DNA from: Azoarcus sp.
GTDB taxonomy: Bacteria > Pseudomonadota > Gammaproteobacteria > Burkholderiales > Rhodocyclaceae
DNA: 21,087 nucleotides
Direction: 5' to 3'
Assembly (NCBI GenBank): GCA_031268685.1
Contig: JAIRWW010000029.1
Location: forward strand, 1-21,087
The notes beneath the pieces are model-generated. The model searched no databases, was not told the DNA's origin, and saw nothing but the letters and a program-made list of their open reading frames with translations. The translations under genes and the position numbers were made by a program. Numbering within the stretch: the first letter of the stretch is position 1; every line of letters begins with the position of its first letter. Positions 8,701 through 15,884 of the stretch are shown here, piece by piece.

Positions 8701-9512
8701 CATCTCACAGGAACAAGCGGAAGGCCGGCATCTTCGGCCAACCGATGCGGAAAGCGGCCTGATGGCCGCCGTCCGCCCGCTCGGCCTCGCCTCCCTCGGC
8801 TCGACCGAACAGATGCGCTGCCAAGATCATTTCTTGGCCACTGGCTATATCAGTTTTCAGTTTCCGTTGACACTGGACAGGAAAGAAGTGCCGGCCCTGG
8901 GCCGACCGTCTGTCCAAGGTACTCGCCTTGGGTGAAACCCAGAGGTACGGGGAACGCCATGCGGCCGACGCCAGAGGCCGCCCGCCGGAGCCTTGTCATC
9001 TCTGCGGCGGAACGGGCCATCGCGCCGAATCGCCGAGGAGTGGCATCGGCGCATGGCTTTACAACGGCTGCGGCGAAATGGGAAATATACCGAGCCTTGC
9101 GGCGCATTTGCCGTCTTTCGTCGGGAACGTCATCGCGTTCGAGGCATTTCTTCGCGATTGCGGCGGATTCTGCATCTGGGTGCGACGTGAAGCCGCGTAA
9201 GGAATTGTTCCAATCGTTAGAAGCATCAGGTCGCCCATTGGGCGACGCCAGCGGCTTCATCCGACGCTCTCTGGGTGTAGCCGCGCCTGCCGGTTTTTCG
9301 TTGACCGTGCGGGATGCTCCAGGTTCCACGTGCGGGGTTTTTTGCGTGCCGGGCTGGCCCATCTCCCCGATCACAAGCCAAAGGGAAAAGGCAAAGGAAG
9401 GACAAAGGAAGGGCGTCAAGGGGAAAGGGGCTACCCCCAAAAGGCGCGAAAGACTGCAAGAAACGCAAAAGGCGCAAAAGGTACTCCCGCCGATCCATCA
9501 TCAGGAGTTTGC
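8701..9512. other. Degenerate ICE sequence between traG and relaxase remnants
   Basis: No gene could be assigned. A 90-codon frame at 8928-9200 ends LAAHLPSFVGNVIAFEAFLR...FCIWVRREAA and looks protein-like in its last 40 residues; it may be the tail of an ICE gene, family unknown. From about 9376 to 9485 the + strand is a purine-rich tract of AAGG/AAAGG words lying just upstream of the relaxase start. Such low-complexity leaders precede relaxase genes in related ICEs, as I recall. An oriT could lie nearby, but no nic-like site was identified. Confidence 0.4.
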
Positions 9513-10690
9513 ATGTTCTCGCTGTTCCAGCGCAAAAAGGTTTCTCCCGTTGTCGAGGCGCCTGTCCCCGCCGTCGAGCCTGCACCAGGATTCATTCGAC
9601 CGGAGACGGCGGACGGAATTGCTGGCGACGCCTTACCGCCAGAGGCTGCTGGAACACATCTGGCAGCGCACCTCCGTCTCCCGCAGCCAGTTCGCCGCCC
9701 TGTACCTTGCGCCCATCCGGCGCTACGCTGAACTGGTACAGCAATTCCCCGCGTCCGAGAGCCATCACCACGCCTGTCCGGGCGACCTGCTGGATCACGG
9801 GTTGGAAATCGTGGCCTATGCCCTGAAGCTGCGGCAGTCGCATTTATTACCCACCGGGGCCACGCCGGAGACGCAGGCGGCGCAGGGCGAAGCTTGGACG
9901 GCGGCGGTCGCCTATGCCGCGCTGCTGCACGACGTGGGCAAGGTCGCCGTCGACCTGCACGTCGAACTGGCCGATGGCAGCGTCTGGCATCCCTGGCACG
10001 GCCCGCTGCGGCAGCCCTATCGTTTCCGCTATCACAAGACACGCGAGTATCGATTACATGGGGCGGCGGCCGGACTGCTGGCGGCTTCCCTGTTCGATGC
10101 CGGCCTCTTCAACTGGTTGAGCGGCTATCCCGACCTCTGGCCGGCCAGTATGACCAAGCGGGCAGGCTCGGCGAATTGATCCTCCAGGCCGACCAGGCGT
10201 CGGTCGCCCAAGTTTCCCCTGTCCGATCCGCCGAAGCCTGCTCCAGCGAACACGCTGAACACTCCCCCCCCCCCTCCCGGAAACGCCTTCCGGCGAACAC
10301 TTTATCACTTGGCTGCGGCAGCGCATCCGGGAGAAGAAGCTCATTATCAACGACGCCCAAGCGAAGGTACACACCGTCGCGGGGACGGTCTTTCTCGTCA
10401 GCCCCGGCGTCTTCCAACGCTACGCCCAAGAGCATCCGCAGGTCGAGCGGTTCGCCCGGCAGGACAAGCTCGGCGACTGGCAATGGGTGCAGAAGTGTTT
10501 CGAGAAGCTGGGGCTGCACCGTAAGCAGGAGAATGGCTTCAACATCTGGACGCGTGAGGTTACGGGGCCGCGGAAGTCACGGCTGCTGCACTGGTATCTG
10601 CTGGAAAATCCGAAGCCCTTGTTCGAGGTCGAGGACATGCCGCCTGACAATCCCCACCTCGCGCTGCGATATACCATGGATGCTGCCTGA
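9513..10690 (+). pseudogene. traI: MobH-family relaxase (TraI_2) with frameshifts and an internal deletion
   Basis: ATG 9513 has AGGAG at 9503-9507. The protein opens MFSLFQRKK, shifts frame near 9610, then reads ELLATPYRQRLLEHIWQRTS. The HHH motif (SESHHHACPGDLLDHGLEIV) and the HD motif (AALLHDVGKVAVD) of MobH relaxases are present. At about 10140 a short deletion removes the ALLYL-like residues before AGQYDQAGRLGELILQADQA. The central linker is then missing, and the C-terminal TraI_2_C domain resumes at about 10295 with EHFITWLRQRIREKK and VAGTVFLVSPGVFQRYAQEH, ending at TGA 10690. An 11-C run at 10264-10274 marks another frame change. A working copy would nick oriT and pilot the strand; this one cannot. 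Confidence 0.88.
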
Positions 10691-10730
10691 ACGCACAAGC
10701 GAGCCATACTCACAGTAAAGCGACACTTAT

Positions 10731-10905
10731 GCGTTGCGCAAACAGACGGTAAAATCGGTGTTTGGCATCATCAAATCCGTGTGGGGTTTCAGCAATAGCT
10801 TCTGCGAGGCTACGCCAAGTCGGCGGCGAATGGCGCTTGGTGCGCCTGGCGTGGAATTTGAAGCGCACGGACGCATTGCGTCTTCAGCGAGCAAAAAAGG
10901 GATGA
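10731..10905 (+). pseudogene. IS1182/IS5-type DDE transposase, C-terminal tail, frameshifted
   Basis: The frame reads YALRKQTVKSVFGIIKSVWG, then shifts at about 10790-10810. It continues LRQVGGEWRLVRLAWNLKRT to TGA 10905. The VFGIIK...GEW.LV.LAWNLKR signature is the end of IS1182/IS5-like DDE transposases. Everything upstream is missing. It lies 40 bp after the relaxase stop, so an IS insertion followed by deletion probably contributed to the loss of the rest of the ICE. Confidence 0.75.
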
Positions 10906-10997
10906 TCGTAAAAATGCCCCAAATTCCTCTTTGATCTCAAAAAAACCTCCTCGCGATTCAAAACGATGCCTTCAGGCAACCTCAAGTCCGGCAGGCC

Positions 10998-11870
10998 CTA
11001 CACCGGGGTCTTGCGGAAAGCGCCCGGCGGGAGGCCGACCTTTTTCCTGAATGCCCGGTTGAAGTTCTCCTCGCTGCCGTAGCCGGTGTCGTAGGCGATT
11101 TGCTGCACGCTCAGCCCGCTGCCCAAAAGGAGCGCCTTGGCGGCGTCGATGCGCCGCAGGGTCAGGTACTCATGTGGGGAATGTCCCGTTTCCGCCTTGA
11201 AATGCCGGGTGAAGCAGGAACTGCTCAAGCCGACGTGCGAAGCCGCGTCCGACACGGAAAGCGACGTGCCGCAATGCTCATCCATATACCGGCAGGCCCT
11301 TTCGATCAGCGCGCCGGTCTTGCTATCGCTCCCCGCGCCCGGCGTCGTCAATTGGCACAGTATCGAATAAATCACTTCCGCGCAGGCGTGTTCCGACATG
11401 CGCCCGCCGCCTTCATAAGCGGAGATGATCTTCATGATGTTCAGTTGTATCCTCGCCGGGTCGGCGGGCTGGAACACATGGCGGCCGTCGTGGATGGACA
11501 GGGCTTCACGGTACATGATTTCGGCGGGCGGCCCATTGAACGTCAGCCAGTGAAACTCCAGGCCGTCGGTCAACGCAAAATACTCATGCGGGTTCCTGCA
11601 ATCGAACAACATCGCCTGCCGGCGCTCCACGACATAATGACGGCCGTCGCAGTTCAAATCCAGCGCGCCGCGCTGGATCAGCATCAGCATATAGCTCATG
11701 CGATGGCTCTTTTGCAGCGCGACTTCGTGATGATGGTTGAAACGATAGGCGCGGTCGCAAAAATAGTGGCCGATCCGGGTCGTGTAGAGCAGCGCCCGTT
11801 CCGCGAGGGAAGACGGCGTAAAGATGAACCGCACCGATTGCGGTAAGACGCCGCTTTCATTGATCGCCAT
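10998..11870 (-). CDS. AraC-family transcriptional regulator, copy 1
   Basis: The 290-aa protein starts at ATG 11868-11870, preceded on its strand by a GGGAGGGG ribosome-binding site. Residues about 30-160 form an AraC-type cupin effector-binding region (HHHEVALQKSHRMSYMLML, LFDCRNPHEYFALTD). Residues about 190-290 hold the two helix-turn-helix motifs (SVSDAASHVGLSSSCFTRHF; LSVQQIAYDTGYGSEENFNR), ending PGAFRKTPV. It should bind DNA as a dimer in response to a small ligand, probably a sugar or aromatic; the ligand is unknown. It is about 95% identical in protein to the copy at 18339-19211. No target operon lies beside it: divergently upstream is an integrase remnant and then an ATPase gene. 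Confidence 0.92.
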   Translation of the reverse strand: MAINESGVLPQSVRFIFTPSSLAERALLYTTRIGHYFCDRAYRFNHHHEVALQKSHRMSYMLMLIQRGALDLNCDGRHYVVERRQAMLFDCRNPHEYFALTDGLEFHWLTFNGPPAEIMYREALSIHDGRHVFQPADPARIQLNIMKIISAYEGGGRMSEHACAEVIYSILCQLTTPGAGSDSKTGALIERACRYMDEHCGTSLSVSDAASHVGLSSSCFTRHFKAETGHSPHEYLTLRRIDAAKALLLGSGLSVQQIAYDTGYGSEENFNRAFRKKVGLPPGAFRKTPV

Positions 11871-11920
11871 TGCCCCCTCCCGTCACGGATTTCCAGACTC
11901 GTCCGGTTTTCTTGTTTCTA

Positions 11921-11980
11921 TTTTCGAGGAGGATATTCTACCTTTCCTGGGGGAACAACCGATCCACGAAATCAAATCAG
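11921..11980 (+). pseudogene. Short integrase remnant upstream of AraC copy 1
   Basis: About 60 bp reads IFEEDILPFLGEQPIHEIK. This matches the core-binding region VFEKNILPSLGRQPIHEIR encoded at about 786-836 in the P4-type integrase of this same window. The DNA is also alike (TTTTCGAG.AG.ATATTCT). It is on the opposite strand to AraC and is repeated in AraC copy 2. It indicates that the duplicated unit once sat inside or beside an integrase gene. Confidence 0.75.
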
Positions 11981-12020
11981 AAGACAGAGGACAGAGAGGT
12001 GTACAACAATCCGAAAACAG

Positions 12021-12260
12021 TACCCGCCCCGGTGCTCCGGTCTGGCGACAGGCTGCCGACGACAAAGGCTTTGCGCAGCAATGCCGCTCTGTCTTCCGGC
12101 CCTGTGCCTCTGTGTTTGATTTTTCGTTGATCTGACGATTTTCTCCTCCCAGGGCTGGGTTGCGAACCGAAGTTGGTTTTGGATGAGTGGAACCGGGTTT
12201 CGGCAAGCAAAGGGAACGAAGTATTGGGGATCATGCCGGCGTCGCGTGTTATTCACGTTG
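12021..12260. other. Intergenic sequence, nothing recognised
   Basis: No gene, RNA or known repeat was recognised between the end of the duplicated AraC unit and the AT-rich repeats before the ATPase gene. Open frames here lack family features and have no ribosome-binding sites. Confidence 0.4.
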
Positions 12261-12346
12261 GAAACATGTGAAACAGATTTGATATTGACTATTAAAACAT
12301 GCAAAATAACTTTGATATTCGCGCGGAAAATATGCGAGAATATTGA
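12261..12346 (+). repeat. Imperfect 33-bp tandem repeats upstream of the AAA+/DUF4143 gene
   Basis: Three units start at 12261, 12294 and 12327. Units 1 and 2 share (G/A)AAACATG..AAA.A, then TTTGATATT, in the same spacing; unit 3 keeps AAAATATGCGAGAATATTGA. The tract is much more AT-rich than its flanks. It ends about 70 bp before the start of the ATPase gene, where a promoter and operator would lie. The repeats may be binding sites for a repressor or for the ATPase itself. Three non-identical units without unique spacers make a CRISPR implausible. Confidence 0.6.
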
Positions 12347-12415
12347 CGGCGCTTGCCTGGGCCATTACAATCGGGCTTTCTCTACTGACACCGCGCGACG
12401 AAAGGAGGCGGTCTC

Positions 12416-13726
12416 GTGCTCAAGAGGAAGATATCGGATGAACTGGCGAAATGGAAGGGCGGCAGAGACAAGCGCTGCCTGCTCGTCAAAGGCGCGAGGC
12501 AGGTCGGCAAGACCTACAGCATCGATCGGTTCGCGAGGGAAAACTACAGGCACTACATCCCCATCGACTTCGACCGGAATCCGGCGTACAGTGCCATTTT
12601 TGACGGCGATCTGGACGCGGGTACACTGCAAAAGCAGATATCCCTGCGCGTGCCGGGTGCGGCGCTGGTTCCGGGCGAGACGTTGCTGCTCCTCGACGAA
12701 ATCCAGAATTGCCCGAGGGCGAGGGCCGCGCTCAAATTCCTGGCCATCGACGGGCGCTTCGACGTCATCGCGTCCGGTTCCATGCTCGGCATCCATTACA
12801 AGGACGTGCCGTCTTATCCTGTGGGTTACGTCGACACACTCGAAATGCACTCGCTGGATTTCGAGGAATTTTTATGGGCCAGCGGGGTATCGCCGGGGTC
12901 CATCGAGGACATCAGGGAGCACTTCAGCGAAAAAAAGCCGGCGCCGCAGGCCATGCACGACAGGATGATGGAACTGTTCAAGGAGTATATGGTCGTCGGC
13001 GGGATGCCCCGCGTGGTCAATGAATTCGTGATGACGCAGAATTTTGCCGCAGTGCTGAAACTGCAGAGGGCGATCATCAGCGACTATACGGACGACATCG
13101 CCAAGTACGCCGAAGGCGCCGAAAAGGCCAAAGCGCGTTCCTGCTTCCAGTCCATACCGAAGCACCTGTCGAAAGATTACAAGAAGTTCCGCTACAGCCG
13201 GGTCGATAGAAACGGCAACGCGAGGAAATACGGCGGCAGCCTGATGTGGCTGTACGACGCCGGAATCATCAACTTCTGTTACAACTTGGCCGCGCCGGAA
13301 CTCCCGCTGGAAGGCAATGCGAAAAGCGACGCATTCAAGGTATATATGCGCGATACGGGGCTACTGTTGGCCATGCTGGAGGATGGAGCGCAGGAAGACA
13401 TCATCGACGGACGTTTGGGAATTTACAAGGGCGCGATATACGAAAATATCGTCGCGGACATATTCGGCAAGTCAGGCAAGAAGCTGTATTACTTTGAGCG
13501 CGACAATCGGCTGGAGATGGATTTCTTCATCCGCCATGAGCGGCAGGCAACCGCCATCGAGGTCAAATCCGCCGACAACACGAAATCCAAGTCGATGAGC
13601 GCCGTCATCGAAAATCACGGCGTCAGGCGCGGAATCAGGCTTTCGGCCAAAAACGTCGGCGTCAGGACCTACGGGAACGGTATCGAAGTCGACAGCCTGC
13701 CGCTGTATATGGCGATGTTTCTATAG
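12416..13726 (+). CDS. AAA+ ATPase with C-terminal DUF4143 domain
   Basis: The start is GTG 12416, with GGAGG at 12404-12408. Residues 24-33 are Walker A (VKGARQVGKT), 90-98 Walker B with LLLLDEIQN, and 119-125 (ASGSMLG) a sensor-like strand. This is the N-terminal AAA_14 domain. The C-terminal half is DUF4143, ending in a nuclease-like fold with EMD (367-369) and IEVK (381-384), which resembles the E/D...ExK core of PD-(D/E)XK nucleases. The length, 436 aa, is normal. These proteins are widespread and sporadically distributed; their role is not settled, and toxin-like, stress or defence functions have been proposed. The gene is intact, with no co-directional partner apart from a broken DUF4160 and DUF2442 pair just downstream. 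Regulation by the upstream 33-bp repeats is likely. Confidence 0.9.
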   Translation: MLKRKISDELAKWKGGRDKRCLLVKGARQVGKTYSIDRFARENYRHYIPIDFDRNPAYSAIFDGDLDAGTLQKQISLRVPGAALVPGETLLLLDEIQNCPRARAALKFLAIDGRFDVIASGSMLGIHYKDVPSYPVGYVDTLEMHSLDFEEFLWASGVSPGSIEDIREHFSEKKPAPQAMHDRMMELFKEYMVVGGMPRVVNEFVMTQNFAAVLKLQRAIISDYTDDIAKYAEGAEKAKARSCFQSIPKHLSKDYKKFRYSRVDRNGNARKYGGSLMWLYDAGIINFCYNLAAPELPLEGNAKSDAFKVYMRDTGLLLAMLEDGAQEDIIDGRLGIYKGAIYENIVADIFGKSGKKLYYFERDNRLEMDFFIRHERQATAIEVKSADNTKSKSMSAVIENHGVRRGIRLSAKNVGVRTYGNGIEVDSLPLYMAMFL

Positions 13727-13739
13727 GGCTTTTTCTTGA

Positions 13740-13862
13740 GGGGTTGAAGTTTCGGTTGCCTATTGCGACGGATTCAGTCGACAGGAACAATCGGATTTAA
13801 TCGGCGCGGTGGAAGCGCATCGGGACGAAATCGAGGAGGCATGGAATGAGCATTTCGGCTAA
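13740..13862 (+). pseudogene. DUF4160 protein, C-terminal remnant
   Basis: An open frame without a start codon follows TGA 13737-13739 and reads ...SVAYCDGFSRQEQSDLIGAV then EAHRDEIEEAWNEHFG, ending at TAA 13860-13862. The GFSR...HR.E..EAW.EHFG pattern is the conserved end of DUF4160 proteins. These are usually encoded immediately upstream of DUF2442 in toxin-antitoxin-like pairs. The N-terminal half is gone. It overlaps the DUF2442 start by 17 bp, as in intact pairs. Confidence 0.7.
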
Positions 13863-14094
13863 AGAACTTCGGTTCGATGATTACACGATGTGGGTTGAAC
13901 TGTCCGATGGCCGCACGCTCGGCATCCCGCTGGCATGGTTTCCGCGTCTGCGCAATGCCACGCCCGAGCAGCGAGTAGCGTGTGACATTGGCCGTTACGG
14001 CCTGCATTGGGAAGCAATCGATGAGGACATCTCTATCGAGGGGTTGCTGGCTGGGCGTGGCGACATGACGCATCGACCCGCCAAAGCCGCCTAG
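13846..14094 (+). CDS. DUF2442 protein, probable antitoxin partner of the lost DUF4160
   Basis: The 82-aa protein starts at ATG 13846 with a GGAGG site at 13835-13839. It has the DUF2442 signature: LRFDDYTMWVELSDGRTLGI, PLAWFPRLRNATPEQR, then GLHWEAIDEDISIEGLLAGR. In most genomes it is paired with an upstream DUF4160 gene, and the pair is regarded as a putative type II toxin-antitoxin module. Here the partner is truncated, leaving an orphan. An upstream frame, ATG GAA TGA at 13841, is only a two-codon artefact. Confidence 0.88.
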   Translation: MSISAKELRFDDYTMWVELSDGRTLGIPLAWFPRLRNATPEQRVACDIGRYGLHWEAIDEDISIEGLLAGRGDMTHRPAKAA

Positions 14095-14185
14095 GAGCCT
14101 GTCGGACTCTCGACTCTCTGCCCCATTGCAAAGACCCGTGCGCATCCGGCAGGCGCGCGGTAGCATATCGCAATCCCTACCATCA

Positions 14186-14275
14186 GGAAGACGGCGTAAA
14201 GATGAACCGCAGCGATTGCGGTAGAACGCCACTTTCATTGATCACCATTGACCCTCCCATCACGGATTCTCCGGC
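14186..14275 (-). pseudogene. Third AraC copy: 5' remnant only
   Basis: On the minus strand the sequence encodes MVINESGVLPQSLRFIFTPS and is then cut off. It aligns base for base with the starts of the AraC genes at 11870 and 19211, including the leader CCTCCCATCACGGATTC. The GTAAAGATGAAC stretch is closer to copy 1 than to copy 2. The rest of the gene is missing downstream (lower coordinates), and no integrase remnant accompanies it. Confidence 0.85.
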
Positions 14276-14717
14276 CACCTCGCGCAAAAACGGGTCGAAT
14301 TCGACCACTTTGAACCCGGTGTCGTCAATCAAATCATTCCAAAGCGAACTGCAATGCTTTTGCAACAAAATCAACGAGTTGCCATGAGTTGCGGCGGAGT
14401 GAAGTTGGTCTCGGAAAAGATATGGGTAATGCTCAGGGCTGACGCCGGGGGTTATCGAGGTCGCGTCCTTTCAGGACGCCCCGCCGCCTTCCCCGATAGC
14501 GCGGTCATTCTGGCCGATCAGTACAAAATATCCGGCGCAAAGCGCCGCAAATTCCCCACGTACCCCCTGTCAGGGAAGGAACAGAGGGTTATCCGCTTTT
14601 TGATGCTCCGGTCCTGCCGGTCCGTGCGCCAATCTTCACAGGGCAATGAAAACATGAGATAATTTCGTAGTCCGTTTTTTATTTAAAAAATATATTTTAA
14701 ATCAATCAATTAAGTGT
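14276..14717. other. Intergenic region and leader of the IetAS operon
   Basis: No gene is supported. Small hairpins occur: GCGTCCTTTCAGGACGC at 14463-14479, and CCGGCGCAAAGCGCCG at about 14532, a word that recurs at about 18200 and, with one change, at about 20733. The last 40 bp turn very AT-rich. A weak similarity to 4727-4760 (GCAAAT.CCC...TGTCAGGGAAGG) was noted around 14548-14580. Confidence 0.4.
14681..14702. promoter_or_regulatory. AT-rich palindrome just upstream of ietA, probable promoter/operator
   Basis: ATTTAAAA (14681-14688) and TTTTAAAT (14695-14702) are perfect 8-bp inverted arms around AATATA, ending 15 bp before the first possible start codon. Such a position would cover the -10 region. 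IetA has a C-terminal HTH-like segment, so autoregulation is possible; this is inferred. Confidence 0.45.
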
Positions 14718-15884
14718 ATGTTGGACGAAATGAATGAAGTTTACTTGGATTTAGCCCAGATCGTCCGGCTTGCGCTGGCCGAGCAGACCGGAGATGTTCG
14801 GCTGTTCGTGGCCAGACTTGTGCGCAAGTACCGCAACACCGAGCCGGAGTTGGCTGAGCAGATGGATCTCTACTTGCGCGCCAAGACACCCAGAGCGGGG
14901 GCTGCGATGCGAAAAACTGTGCAGCCGGCGACGCCGCAACATGCGTTGCCAGTAGATGATGAATCACGGCTTTCGCTGTTAAAGGTGTACAAGGATGCTT
15001 CTGATCGAGAGCAACCGTTGTTGTCCGCCGATCTGGAAGAAACATTGAGCCAGCTTATCCAGGAACGGCACCAGATGGAGCGTCTGGCATCGATGGGTCT
15101 GGCGCCAACGCGGTCCGCGATTTTTGTGGGGCCGCCCGGTGTTGGTAAAACGCTAACCGCGCGCTGGCTCGCGGCCCAACTCGGAGTGCCGCTGTATGTA
15201 CTGGACCTGACGGCGGTCATGAGCAGCTTACTCGGTCGCAGCGGTAACAATCTCCGCGCGGCTCTCGATTTTGCGAAGCGCAACCATTGCGTGTTGCTGC
15301 TGGACGAGATCGATGCAATCGCCAAGCGACGCAGTGACGAAACCGATGTTGGTGAATTGAAGCGCTTGGTCACAGTCATCATGCAGGAAGTCGATGAGTG
15401 GCCGTCGACAGGACTATTGCTGGCTGCGACCAATCATCCGGAGTTGATCGATCCTGCGCTTTGGCGTCGATTCGACTTGGTGATTGATTTCAAAGTGCCG
15501 GAGATACCCGCCGTGAGGGTGGCAATCAAACGCTTTCTTGGGCCGGATTTCGCGCTTTTCGGACGCTGGATCGACATCCTGTCGTTAGCTTTCAACGGCG
15601 AGTCTTTTAGCAACATCGAGCGGGATATCCAGCGTTTTCGGCGCGCATTGGCGCTGGGCACAGCCGCCGACGCCGATTTGATTGAGGAATTCATCAAATC
15701 ACGTGTGCTGACCCTGGATCGTCAGTCGCGCATCGATCTGGCGGTAATGCTTGCCAAGCAGACCCGTCTATCGCAGCACACCATTTCCGACATTACCGGT
15801 GTAAGCCGCGACACTATTCGGAAGTACGCGAACGAACAGCCGACCACAGCCAAGAAGACATCGAAAAGGAGATCTGACGCATGA
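14718..15884 (+). CDS. ietA: IetA-like AAA+ ATPase
   Basis: The protein is 388 aa from ATG 14718. ATG 14730 is an alternative, and neither has a strong ribosome-binding site. A helical N-terminal region (1-120) precedes an AAA+ core: Walker A GPPGVGKT (138-145), Walker B VLLLDE (192-197), sensor-1 Asn239 (AATNH), and an arginine-finger pair RR (250-251) in DPALWRRFD. The C-terminus (about 350-370, LSQHTISDITGVSRDTIRKY) looks like a helix-turn-helix. The stop overlaps the next start by 4 bp (ATGA). AAA+ ATPase plus subtilisin-like protease is the architecture of IetA-IetS. That pair was described as an incompatibility/stability toxin-antitoxin module on Agrobacterium Ti plasmids and later as an antiphage system. 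The symbol rests on architecture, not alignment. Confidence 0.85.
   Translation: MLDEMNEVYLDLAQIVRLALAEQTGDVRLFVARLVRKYRNTEPELAEQMDLYLRAKTPRAGAAMRKTVQPATPQHALPVDDESRLSLLKVYKDASDREQPLLSADLEETLSQLIQERHQMERLASMGLAPTRSAIFVGPPGVGKTLTARWLAAQLGVPLYVLDLTAVMSSLLGRSGNNLRAALDFAKRNHCVLLLDEIDAIAKRRSDETDVGELKRLVTVIMQEVDEWPSTGLLLAATNHPELIDPALWRRFDLVIDFKVPEIPAVRVAIKRFLGPDFALFGRWIDILSLAFNGESFSNIERDIQRFRRALALGTAADADLIEEFIKSRVLTLDRQSRIDLAVMLAKQTRLSQHTISDITGVSRDTIRKYANEQPTTAKKTSKRRSDA

Larger units (their letters stand above)
10998..12020. repeat. Duplicated AraC unit, copy 1 (about 1.02 kb)
   Basis: Homology with 18339-19363 begins at the AraC stop codon and runs through the gene, its leader and the integrase remnant. 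It extends through the AGAGGACAGAGAGGTGT segment and ends at AAAACAG (12020). The boundaries are sharp: sequence outside differs completely. Both copies have the same orientation, so they are long direct repeats about 7.3 kb apart. Confidence 0.85.

Noticed and set aside
8479..10179. A 566-aa open frame spanning the traG and relaxase remnants
   Set aside because: It is an accidental join: its ends match TraG and MobH relaxase in frame, but the middle ~280 residues are arginine/serine-rich noise over non-coding sequence.
12261..12346. CRISPR-like repeats
   Set aside because: Units are contiguous and degenerate, only three in number, with no unique spacers and no cas genes nearby.
13774..14238. 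154-aa minus-strand frame over the DUF2442 gene
   Set aside because: No family features, and it runs antisense to a recognisable gene.
14276..14374. Minus-strand extension LIDDTGFKVVEFDPFLREVA ahead of the third AraC remnant, as a fused gene
   Set aside because: Looks mildly protein-like but has no recognised family. The AraC start codon with its leader lies within it, so a fusion is unlikely.
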